Origin: CAYVQZ01 sp964453435
GTDB lineage: Bacteria > Abyssobacteria > SURF-5
DNA: 22,718 nt
Assembly: GCA_964453435.1 (NCBI GenBank)
Contig: CAYVQZ010000069.1
Location: 1-22,718 of the forward strand
Reading direction: 5' to 3'
In this document: positions 7,825 through 15,099 of the stretch, in pieces
How the letters are laid out: every line of letters begins with the position of its first letter
How positions within the stretch are numbered: position 1 is the stretch's first letter
Program-made: the position numbers and the translations under genes
The notes under the pieces: model-generated
The model's database searches: none
Seen by the model: the letters and a program-made list of their open reading frames with translations, nothing else
What the model was told of the DNA's origin: nothing

Positions 7825-9195
7825 CTAAAGCATTTCCTTTTCCATTTGCGCTATTGAGGAATCGAGCGCGTCGACAATCTTGTCAATCTCTCCCTCTGTT
7901 ATTGTGAGCGGGGGCGACAGTTCGATGTTTTCCAGGCCCGCCCTCGTGAAAACGCCTCTTTCCCAGGTAAGCTCTTCTATTCGGTGCGTGCTGTCCATCG
8001 GCAATTCGCCAATTTGCTCTTTTGTTTGTTTGTCTTTCACAAACTCCACGGCCGCCATCAGGCCAAGCCCTCTGACGTCGCCCACCGATTTATGGTCCAA
8101 CAGCCCCTTGAGGCGGTCTGCCAGGTATGCGCCCATCTTTGCCGCTTTTTCCACAAGGTTGTTTTCCTCGATGAACTTCAGATTCGCCAGTCCCGCCGCG
8201 CAGCCGACGGGATGATTATTATACGTGTAGCCGTGCAAAAATGGCATCCATTCCGGTAGGCCATTTGAAATTGTATCGAAGACCTCGTTGCTCACGATCG
8301 AGCCTCCAAGCGGGAAATACCCGCTCGTCAGCGCCTTTGCGATGGAAACGATGTCCGGACGCAGATTCCAGTGCATGCAGCCGAACATCTTGCCGGTTCG
8401 CCCGAAACCCGTGATGACTTCGTCTGCGATGAGCAGTACGTCGTATCTGTCGCAGATTTCCCGAACCATCGGCCAATACTCGCTGGGTGGAACGATTACG
8501 CCGCCCGCTCCTATCACGGGTTCGCCTATGAAGGCGGCGACGGTGTCCGGACCCTCCTTCTGGATGGTTTCTTCCAACTGCTTCGCGCAGGCGACTTCGC
8601 AGTCGGGATATTCCAGGCCCAGTTCGCACCGGTAGCAATATGGCGCCATGATGTGGACGAAACCGGGGGAGACGGGGTCAAAGAACATTTTGAAGAACTC
8701 GATTCCGGTGGCCGACAACGAACCGATTGTGACTCCGTGATAGGCAAAATTGCGCGAGATGATTTTTTTCTTCTCGGTTTTCCCTTTTACCGCCCAATAC
8801 ATGCGGGCTATCTTGATATTCGTGTCGTTCGTCTCGGAACCGCCACATGTGAACAAAGCGTGGCCCATGTTCCACTCTTTCGGCATGAGGCCGACGACCT
8901 TTGCCGCAAGCTCGACGGCGGGCGTAGAGGTAAAACCGAAGAAGGGAGCGTAGTACTCGAGCTTGTCCAACTGTTCCTTGATGGCGTCTTTCACTGCTTT
9001 CTGTCCATGCCCGATCGATACGTTCCACATACTCGAAAAGGCGTCGATATATTCCTTTCCGTCTATGTCTTTCACCCGCGTATTGTTCCCCTCGACAATG
9101 AAGCGCGGACCTTCCTCTTGTTCTTTCTTCAACTGGGTGAATGGATGAAGCGTGTACTTGCGGTCCAGGTCCGTCAGTTCTTCTTTGGATTTCAT
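7825..9195 (-). CDS. Class III PLP aminotransferase (omega-amino acid/amine:pyruvate type)
   Basis: 456-aa fold-type I PLP enzyme. The family features are clear: HPFTQ near the N-terminus (17-21), CGGSETND (117-124), YHG (152-154), the PLP-ring aspartate Asp258 in LLIADEVITGFGRTG and the Schiff-base Lys287 in SIAKALTSG. A cysteine-rich segment, CYRC (187-190) to CEVAC (199-203), is also present. The closest named types by eye are taurine:pyruvate, putrescine:pyruvate and beta-alanine:pyruvate aminotransferases, which turn a terminal amine into an aldehyde. The start has an AAGGAGG Shine-Dalgarno 9 nt upstream. It follows the GRE by 103 nt. Aminotransferase-GRE pairing is known from the Bilophila taurine/isethionate route, but the aldehyde reductase of that route is not seen here, so taurine is only one option. 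Confidence 0.93.
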   Translation of the reverse strand: MKSKEELTDLDRKYTLHPFTQLKKEQEEGPRFIVEGNNTRVKDIDGKEYIDAFSSMWNVSIGHGQKAVKDAIKEQLDKLEYYAPFFGFTSTPAVELAAKVVGLMPKEWNMGHALFTCGGSETNDTNIKIARMYWAVKGKTEKKKIISRNFAYHGVTIGSLSATGIEFFKMFFDPVSPGFVHIMAPYCYRCELGLEYPDCEVACAKQLEETIQKEGPDTVAAFIGEPVIGAGGVIVPPSEYWPMVREICDRYDVLLIADEVITGFGRTGKMFGCMHWNLRPDIVSIAKALTSGYFPLGGSIVSNEVFDTISNGLPEWMPFLHGYTYNNHPVGCAAGLANLKFIEENNLVEKAAKMGAYLADRLKGLLDHKSVGDVRGLGLMAAVEFVKDKQTKEQIGELPMDSTHRIEELTWERGVFTRAGLENIELSPPLTITEGEIDKIVDALDSSIAQMEKEML

Positions 9196-9298
9196 GATGC
9201 CGTTCCTCCTTGGATTGGTTTCAGCCGGTCGAGCTTCTGTTCCGTGAGTTTGAGGTCATTGTTCCCGTGATGCTTTTCGTTTCCGTTGGTCCGGCGGA

Positions 9299-11722
9299 TC
9301 ATACCGAGGCGTGCTCCGTCCTGGCGATAATGCCATCCTGAAGCGGCTTGTTCAGCCGCACGAAAAAGGCATTGTAGCCCGCCACCTTCACCATCAGGTC
9401 TCGATACTTTTCGGGCTCCTTCTGCGCGGCTCTGAGCGTATCCGAAGAAATTGTGTTGATCTGAAGGTGATATGTCTTCTGGTCGATGAACGCGCGTATG
9501 AAATCCACAAGCCTTTTCACATTTCCGTCCTTGAACACCGCCGGATCTATCCTCATATTGTGTATTACCCCGCCGAGCAGTTCGACATTGTCTATCTTGC
9601 TCATGGACTTCAATACCGCCGTGGGACCATTTACGTCGGCACCGGCGCACGGCGACCATCCGTCTGACAGTGGCTCGCCGGCGAATCTACCCGAAGGGAG
9701 AGCCCCGACCACGAGGCCGCACGCTATGTACGCCGAGAGAGGGGAGCCGCCGGGGCAGCAGTGACCGCCTCGCGTATTCCTCTGCTTTGTCATTTCAGAG
9801 GCGTACACGTGGCTTACAAAGGCTGTCTGCTCATCGGCGTAATCGTCATCGTTTCCGAACTTGGGCGCTTCGAGGAGCATGCGACGCAGTTCGTCATTCC
9901 CTTCAAAATTTCTGTCCAGCGCATCGCATAACTGCTCCATGGTGATTTTCTTGTCCTCGAAGACAAGCTTCCTAATGGCAGTCAGTGAATCGCCGGCATC
10001 GGGCGCGCCGGCTCCCACAACCCCGGTATTGAAGTTATAATGAGCCCCGCCCAGTTCCCTCGGCTTTCCCTTTGCAATGCAATCCTCGATGAGGGCCGAC
10101 TCGTACACCGTTGGGAACAATTCGGCAGTAATCCTCTCTTCGATGTTGCTGGTGATTGCGCGATTTCTCCGCATCCATGCGACCTGCTTGCGGAAGGCCT
10201 CCCGCACTTCTTCGAAAGTTTTGAATTGTCTCGGGTCTCCCGTTCTCAGCCCCATTTGTCTGTTATAGAACCGGCTCATGCCATCCGCCAGAACAAATTC
10301 CATGGCTGCGGCGAGATTGCAGATGGCGGAAAAATAATTGTAGCCGGAATCAAAGCCGGGAACTCCGAGCTCTATACACCCTATCGGACAGGCGTACCTG
10401 GCATGCTCGAGCGTTATCGCGGGACCGCCCAAGGTTCCCCGGGCGAGAGCTTGAGATACGAGAACCTCGTTATTGATAAATTGGGGATGGCCGGTTCCCA
10501 AAGAACAGAGCTTGCAGGCCTTAATCAGTAAATCGTCCGGAGTTTTGCTGTGAATCAGCACCCCAAGGATGGGTTCTTCCAGCCTGGTGTGCATCATGGC
10601 CTCGATGAACATGTACGATAACTCGTTGGTAGCGTCGCTTCCATCCGGCTTGAAACCACCTACGCTGATATGGTGATACTTATTTGTCTGATTGAGGTTC
10701 AGTTTGATGCAATAACAGTCAATCAGTTCCTGTGCTCTCTCTTTGGTTATCCGACCCTCGGCTATATCCTTTTGGTAATATGGATACAGATACTGGTCGG
10801 CCCGGCCCGGGGTCACGCTCCATTGGAGGGGGGTCTCCCAAAAGAGCAGAACCCATGCAAGGTAATACGATTGCAGCGCCTCGTGGAATGTTCTCGCCGG
10901 GTTTGCCGGCGCCCGGTCGCAAACCAGCGCGATTTTCAGCAGTTCTTCCCTCCGTTCATCGTCTTGCTCCCTCTGAGCAAGCTCCCGCGCTTTCTCGGCG
11001 AATCTACCTCCTACTTCGGCCGCCGCCTCCATGGCCGTGACCACACCCCTCAGGAAGGGAATCTTTTCGATATCGTCTGGATTTTCAGGGTCAAGAACTG
11101 CAAGCTTCTCCTCTGCTTCTTTCTTTATGCCGAGGAAGCCTTTCTTCAGCACTTTTTCATAACCGACACAGTTGTGGCCGTAATGGGGACCTATCGCAGC
11201 GGCGTAAATGAGAGACGGCATCGGAGGGTATCCTGCGGGGTCGGCGAATAAAAGGCCCGCGAGTTCGGATGGGAACTGCAGCAGGGCGCGGCCTTGCCTG
11301 GTATTTTCGTATTTGCCCTGGCCCCTCCAGTAGGGGATGAGCTCCTCTTTCAGTTCTCTCTTCTCCTTTTCGCTGAACGCATCGAGGTCGTAGCGCTCTG
11401 AGCTGGTCACATTGAGAGTCTGGCCCGCTTCCAAGGCCGGGCCGTCGGCAGGGCTGATATTTTCGCACCATGGTCTGACGCTGTGACAACCCACGATGAG
11501 CTCGTCGGGATAAATGTCAATAGACATCTCCCTCGCTATCGAAGCGAAGACCTTCGCCCTGCGGGTCACCATTTGTTCCCCTTCCGTTTCCTTCATCACG
11601 TTCGTTTCGATTCGCGCCCTGTCGGTCGATGCCGTCGGCTTCAGACGCATAAAGGCTTCTCTCAGCCTTTCAACACTGGCCGTCGGCTTCATTTCCATTA
11701 CCCTGTCCAAAATATCCGACAT
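9299..11722 (-). CDS. Glycyl radical enzyme (PFL-like lyase/dehydratase/decarboxylase superfamily)
   Basis: 807-aa full-length glycyl radical enzyme. The thiyl-radical cysteine is Cys449 in GCIE (448-451), with the Glu+2 found in the dehydratase, C-N lyase, C-S lyase and arylacetate decarboxylase branches. The radical glycine is Gly782 in VKVAGYNAFF, followed by PLQDGIIARTEH. The loop normally reads R-V-x-G-Y; Lys replaces Arg here (codon AAG). QINTISSDTL before the loop and the PANPARTFHEALQ region are standard superfamily features. The start has GGGAGG 6 nt upstream. The activase gene is 43 nt upstream. No small FeS subunit (as in 4-hydroxyphenylacetate decarboxylase) and no microcompartment genes are nearby. 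The residues after GCIE (LGVPG) differ from choline TMA-lyase as I remember it. The reaction is therefore unassigned: C-N, C-S, C-O or C-C cleavage are all possible. Confidence 0.95.
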   Translation of the reverse strand: MSDILDRVMEMKPTASVERLREAFMRLKPTASTDRARIETNVMKETEGEQMVTRRAKVFASIAREMSIDIYPDELIVGCHSVRPWCENISPADGPALEAGQTLNVTSSERYDLDAFSEKEKRELKEELIPYWRGQGKYENTRQGRALLQFPSELAGLLFADPAGYPPMPSLIYAAAIGPHYGHNCVGYEKVLKKGFLGIKKEAEEKLAVLDPENPDDIEKIPFLRGVVTAMEAAAEVGGRFAEKARELAQREQDDERREELLKIALVCDRAPANPARTFHEALQSYYLAWVLLFWETPLQWSVTPGRADQYLYPYYQKDIAEGRITKERAQELIDCYCIKLNLNQTNKYHHISVGGFKPDGSDATNELSYMFIEAMMHTRLEEPILGVLIHSKTPDDLLIKACKLCSLGTGHPQFINNEVLVSQALARGTLGGPAITLEHARYACPIGCIELGVPGFDSGYNYFSAICNLAAAMEFVLADGMSRFYNRQMGLRTGDPRQFKTFEEVREAFRKQVAWMRRNRAITSNIEERITAELFPTVYESALIEDCIAKGKPRELGGAHYNFNTGVVGAGAPDAGDSLTAIRKLVFEDKKITMEQLCDALDRNFEGNDELRRMLLEAPKFGNDDDYADEQTAFVSHVYASEMTKQRNTRGGHCCPGGSPLSAYIACGLVVGALPSGRFAGEPLSDGWSPCAGADVNGPTAVLKSMSKIDNVELLGGVIHNMRIDPAVFKDGNVKRLVDFIRAFIDQKTYHLQINTISSDTLRAAQKEPEKYRDLMVKVAGYNAFFVRLNKPLQDGIIARTEHASV

Positions 11723-11765
11723 TGCGTACCTCCCATTTCAAAAGGGGCTAATCGGTTTTCTCGAA

Positions 11766-12683
11766 TCATTGCCCGCCTATCCGGCAAATAACGCCGCAGG
11801 ATTCCACTATCTCTTTTAACTTTTTCATGTGTTCGCTGTCTGGCGGTTCAACTTCCTTCAGCTTGTACTCCCTGCCCAGTTCCGCGTATGTCTGGACGCC
11901 AAATGTGTGGTAAGGCAAAAGCTCAACCGCTTGAAGGTTGTCACCCAGAGCACTGGCGAACTGCGCGGTGGCTGAAATATTGTCGTCGGAATCGGTATAC
12001 GCGGGCACTACGGGAATTCGTATAATCACGGCGCGCATGGCGGAGATTCTCCCAGCGTTTTCAAGAATCAATTCATTGGAAACGCCGGTGAGGTTCCTGT
12101 GAGCGACAGCATCCATATGCTTAATGTCGAGATAGACCAAATCCACATACGTCAGCAACGCGTTCAAGAATTCCCATTTCACATGTCCGCATGTTTCTAT
12201 TGCTGTGTGTATATAGCGCTGCTTACATGCTTTCAGGAACGCAGTGACAAATTCATGCTGCGTCGCAGGCTCCCCGCCACCTATTGTGACGCCGCCGCCC
12301 GAGCGCCTGTAGAATGCGCTGTCCGTCTCGATTTGTTGGAGCAGTTCGTTGACCGTCATGCGAATTCCCGCAATTTCCAAAGCCGTATTCGGGCACGCTT
12401 CGACGCACTCGCCGCAGCCGGTGCAGGTTTCCCTGTTCAGCTTCACGCCTACATGTTCGGAAACCATAACCGCCCCGACCGGGCAGCAGTCCATGCAGTT
12501 TCCGCACTTCTGACATTTGGCCGACGCATATAGAATTTCGGGGAACGGATTCTGAGTTTGGGGCGATGAACACCACAAACATCTCAGAGGACATCCCTTC
12601 ATGAAGACGAGCGTTCGGATACCCGGCCCGTCGTGCAGAGCGAACCGTTCGATGTTCGATATCACGCCCCGAGGCGGCTCCAA
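11766..12683 (-). CDS. Glycyl-radical enzyme activating enzyme (radical SAM, two ferredoxin-type clusters)
   Basis: 305-aa radical SAM activase that would generate the glycyl radical on the adjacent GRE. The SAM cluster motif is C-P-L-R-C-L-W-C (Cys31, 35, 38), preceded by HDGPGIRTLVF, the usual activase N-terminus. An inserted 2x[4Fe-4S] ferredoxin domain has CxxCxxCxxxCP at Cys57/60/63/67 and again at Cys87/90/93/97. GGGEP follows for SAM binding. The open frame extends upstream into the regulator gene, but family alignment places the N-terminus here. I chose a TTG at 12683 with AAGGAG 9 nt upstream; a GTG six codons further in is the alternative. It is 28 nt after the MerR-type gene and 43 nt before the GRE, so the three are probably one transcript. 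Confidence 0.92.
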   Translation of the reverse strand: MEPPRGVISNIERFALHDGPGIRTLVFMKGCPLRCLWCSSPQTQNPFPEILYASAKCQKCGNCMDCCPVGAVMVSEHVGVKLNRETCTGCGECVEACPNTALEIAGIRMTVNELLQQIETDSAFYRRSGGGVTIGGGEPATQHEFVTAFLKACKQRYIHTAIETCGHVKWEFLNALLTYVDLVYLDIKHMDAVAHRNLTGVSNELILENAGRISAMRAVIIRIPVVPAYTDSDDNISATAQFASALGDNLQAVELLPYHTFGVQTYAELGREYKLKEVEPPDSEHMKKLKEIVESCGVICRIGGQ

Positions 12684-12711
12684 CTCCGGACTCTCCTTGA
12701 AATGGGAGGCT

Positions 12712-13527
12712 TTATCGTTCGGTTGGCCTCTTTTTCGGACGGATGCCTGTTTTTTTTGATTTTTGTCTTGCGCGGCGCTCGAGTGTATTTTCCCCATCGG
12801 CGATGAACGCCCGCATCGCTTCCAAAAATTTCTTCCTGTGCAGATGCGATATGTAGTTGTTAATGGTCTCGAGCCCGTTCCTGGCAAGATCGGGCAAGAA
12901 ATCGGGATCATCAAGGAGATGGTCGCGGAGTTCCCTGGCAAGGTCTTTCACTTCCTCAACCGCAAGCATGCCAATCACGTCGCTCTGCAGCCGGAAGCCC
13001 GCGACAGTAAAACCGCGCGCCTTTGTGAAGCCGACTTTCCGTATTGCCGCGAACGCCTCGACAATTCTTATGTCGACATCCTCGTATAGCCTTTTTCCAC
13101 GCTTGTCCGCAACGGAGGAAATTATCTCGCACCGCTCCATCTCCAGAATATCCTCCACCGGCAGAGCGGTTCGCACGCTCAGTTCTTCAAGAGTCTGCGG
13201 CTCATATTTATCACGAAGCTCCTCGAACTGCATGAGGCATCTTCCGCCGATCCGTATGACATCGAGTTCGGACGGAGATAATGTGCCTCCGGTCTGCGAG
13301 ATAACTTCCTTTATCACATCCAAAGGGAGGAACCATTTGACTTGCAGTTCCTTGATGAGTTTGATCCGGTGAACGTAGCTCTCGTCGTAATAGGCCATGT
13401 TCCTTCCGGCCTTCCGTGGCTTTGGCAGAAGCCCCCGGCTAATATAGAAATGGATGGTCGCCTTTTGCACCCCGGTTTTCCGGACGAGTTCGCCCATTTT
13501 CATACCCTTTGGGACCTCTTTGCGCAT
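12712..13527 (-). CDS. MerR-family transcriptional regulator with two HTH-like modules
   Basis: 271-aa regulator. Residues about 10-80 are a MerR winged helix-turn-helix (MKMGELVRKTGVQKATIHFY, then a wing and the second helix pair). A second MerR-like segment is seen at about 110-165 (EELSVRTALPVEDILEMER ... KRLYEDVDIRIVEA). The C-terminal part is helical and basic at the end (KSKKTGIRPKKRP), with no recognisable metal-binding cysteine pair. The ATG at 13527 has GGAGG 6 nt upstream and is preferred to a TTG at 13542. As first gene of the unit, read through into the activase and GRE, it is the likely local sensor for the pathway substrate. It would act at the promoter region 13551-13632. Confidence 0.88.
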   Translation of the reverse strand: MRKEVPKGMKMGELVRKTGVQKATIHFYISRGLLPKPRKAGRNMAYYDESYVHRIKLIKELQVKWFLPLDVIKEVISQTGGTLSPSELDVIRIGGRCLMQFEELRDKYEPQTLEELSVRTALPVEDILEMERCEIISSVADKRGKRLYEDVDIRIVEAFAAIRKVGFTKARGFTVAGFRLQSDVIGMLAVEEVKDLARELRDHLLDDPDFLPDLARNGLETINNYISHLHRKKFLEAMRAFIADGENTLERRARQKSKKTGIRPKKRPTER

Positions 13528-13550
13528 TCCATCCTCCGGCAAGGAAATAG

Positions 13551-13572
13551 TTAAGTGTTAAGTTGCACTTTA
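13551..13572. promoter_or_regulatory. Inverted repeat near the predicted MerR-unit transcription start
   Basis: TTAAGTG (13551-13557) and CACTTTA (13566-13572) are inverted arms matching at 6 of 7 around an 8-nt centre. It lies between the predicted -10 and the ribosome binding site, a position suited to an operator for the regulator encoded just downstream. Confidence 0.45.
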
Positions 13573-13576
13573 CGCT

Positions 13577-13606
13577 ACGCTACCAGAATATTTACCCGCT
13601 TGTCAA
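13577..13606 (-). promoter_or_regulatory. Predicted promoter of the MerR-activase-GRE unit
   Basis: On the minus strand TTGACA (13606-13601) is a perfect -35. The best -10 is TAGCGT at 13582-13577, 18 nt away, and it is poor. A strong -35 with a weak, slightly over-spaced -10 is what activator-dependent MerR-type promoters look like, so activation is plausible but not shown. Confidence 0.45.
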
Positions 13607-13632
13607 GACGAAAATGACAGACGAAAATGACA
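13607..13632. repeat. Two tandem 13-bp repeats abutting the -35 box
   Basis: GACGAAAATGACA occurs twice head to tail, at 13607-13619 and 13620-13632. The first copy touches the TTGACA box of the minus-strand promoter. Perfect tandem repeats in this position are typical of an activator-binding site. Confidence 0.7.
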
Positions 13633-13750
13633 CAAGACGCGCTTTGTCGCCGTTACGCGAGCAGAAAAGCCACAGGGCTCAGGCAAGGACTGACATGTCT
13701 TGTCCAAGACGCATTCCGCAAGAGTCGGAAGGAAAAGAGTGCGCGTTTTG

Positions 13751-15067
13751 TCAGGCGGTTCCGCCCCATGCGCAGACGCGGCTTACCGCCTCCTTGGCGC
13801 TCGCCATTGCTGCTTCCATGAAACAGCCTCCGAAGATGTCACTTACAAAGGAGACACCTCTCAAGCTCTGGGCCTGCTCCTTGAAATCCAGGACTTTTCG
13901 ATACGAGCCCGTTGGAAAATGTCCCATCCCGGCCTCCTTGTGCCAGAATACCGTTGCATCTTCCACCCGGTTCGAGATACCCGGAATCACGGTTTCGAGG
14001 TCGTCCTGCGCTTCCTTCAGGATTTCTTCATCCGGCCTGTCGATGAGGTTTAATGTTTTGGGATAGCATGCCCATGCGCTCACGATGCTCTTGCCGCTTG
14101 GGACCATGTCGGGACATTTGACCGACCCGTCAACGGCAAAGCTGAATGTCCTGTCGAGATTGGGGTCATTGAAGTAGGACCAGACGTCCCGGGTAAGCGG
14201 ACGGTCAAGGAAAAAAACGGGCATGGGAAGCGGGGCTTGCACGACAGAGTCAAAGAATTCCCGTTGTTCTTTAAGGTCATCCGGCAGCATGCGTCCGACC
14301 GACGGAGCCGCAGCGGCGACTATGATGTGGCCGGCCCTTTTCACTGAGCCGTCTTTTTCCATCTCCACTCCGACGACCCGTCCTTTCTCAAGTATTAGTT
14401 GACGCACAGGCGCCTCGTAGCGCACGGTCAATTGCTCTGCCAGTTTTTCAGCGAGCGAGGCTATCCCTCCGCTCAGGGCATAGTAATTCGTAAAGAGGTC
14501 GATGCGAAGCAATTGGATGAAGTGATAGAGGCTGACCCATTCGGGCGCGGCCATGTTGCTTGCGAGAGCTATGCAAGCCGCCAGGTCTCTCACTTTCTTT
14601 TCCGAAGGTTTCTTGAATGTTTGCACCAGTTCCACGTCATCATACTCGGGACGGTCTTCGGCGATTCGATACATCGGGGACCTGTGACCGAAGATGATGT
14701 GTTTGAGAACAAATGAGTAAAGTGTCGCATGATCGGACAAACTCCATCCACCTATGCGAAACGTCCCGGGAGTAATAAATGTCGCCGTACCGTCCGCTGA
14801 GGCGAACTTCACTTTTTGTCTGATTCGTCTCATAGTGTGCCGGATGTTTACGGCGTCCATCAGCTCGAATGCATAGACGTAGTTGGAATGGAAAAACTGG
14901 GCGCCGACATCCATCCTGTCGCCTTTGTGTTCCAACGTCGCCATCCGCCCGCCCGGCCGCTCCAGCGCCTCGAGGACCTCGACATCGTAGCCTCTCTGAT
15001 TAAGCCAATACCCGGCCGCTAGCCCGCCGATACCCGCTCCGATGATGATAACTTTTCTGTTTTCCAT
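13751..15067 (-). CDS. FAD-dependent amine oxidase / protoporphyrinogen oxidase-like oxidoreductase (paralogue 2)
   Basis: 438-aa flavoprotein, the same length as the copy at 5387-6703 and clearly homologous end to end. Shared features include GAGIGGLAAGYWL at 10-22, VGAQF, PEW.SLYH, PMPVF.LDRPL, RGVSFVSD.FGG and the C-terminal WGGTA. The start has GGAGG 7 nt upstream, and the MttB-family gene stops 32 nt before it, so it belongs to the TetR-MttB unit. Divergence is spread along the whole protein, which suggests an old duplication with possible specialisation rather than a recent copy. Substrate unknown. The neighbouring methyltransferase makes a methylated amine or its product attractive, but this is only contextual. 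Confidence 0.88.
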   Translation of the reverse strand: MENRKVIIIGAGIGGLAAGYWLNQRGYDVEVLEALERPGGRMATLEHKGDRMDVGAQFFHSNYVYAFELMDAVNIRHTMRRIRQKVKFASADGTATFITPGTFRIGGWSLSDHATLYSFVLKHIIFGHRSPMYRIAEDRPEYDDVELVQTFKKPSEKKVRDLAACIALASNMAAPEWVSLYHFIQLLRIDLFTNYYALSGGIASLAEKLAEQLTVRYEAPVRQLILEKGRVVGVEMEKDGSVKRAGHIIVAAAAPSVGRMLPDDLKEQREFFDSVVQAPLPMPVFFLDRPLTRDVWSYFNDPNLDRTFSFAVDGSVKCPDMVPSGKSIVSAWACYPKTLNLIDRPDEEILKEAQDDLETVIPGISNRVEDATVFWHKEAGMGHFPTGSYRKVLDFKEQAQSLRGVSFVSDIFGGCFMEAAMASAKEAVSRVCAWGGTA

Positions 15068-15099
15068 TTTCGACCTCCATTGCGCGGAAAAGGTCTGCG

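Noticed and set aside
7825..11722. Assignment as a taurine/isethionate (Tpa-IslA) sulfite-releasing pathway
   Set aside because: Aminotransferase plus GRE recalls it, but no sulfoacetaldehyde reductase or TRAP transporter is in the window, and I could not match the GRE pocket to IslA.
9299..11722. Assignment as choline TMA-lyase (CutC) feeding the MttB homologue
   Set aside because: Attractive by context, but the segment after GCxE differs from CutC as I remember it and no microcompartment or cut genes are present.
12684..12941. N-terminal extension of the activase frame
   Set aside because: It overlaps the 3' end of the MerR-type gene and has no resemblance to activases, which start just before the HDGPGIRT segment.
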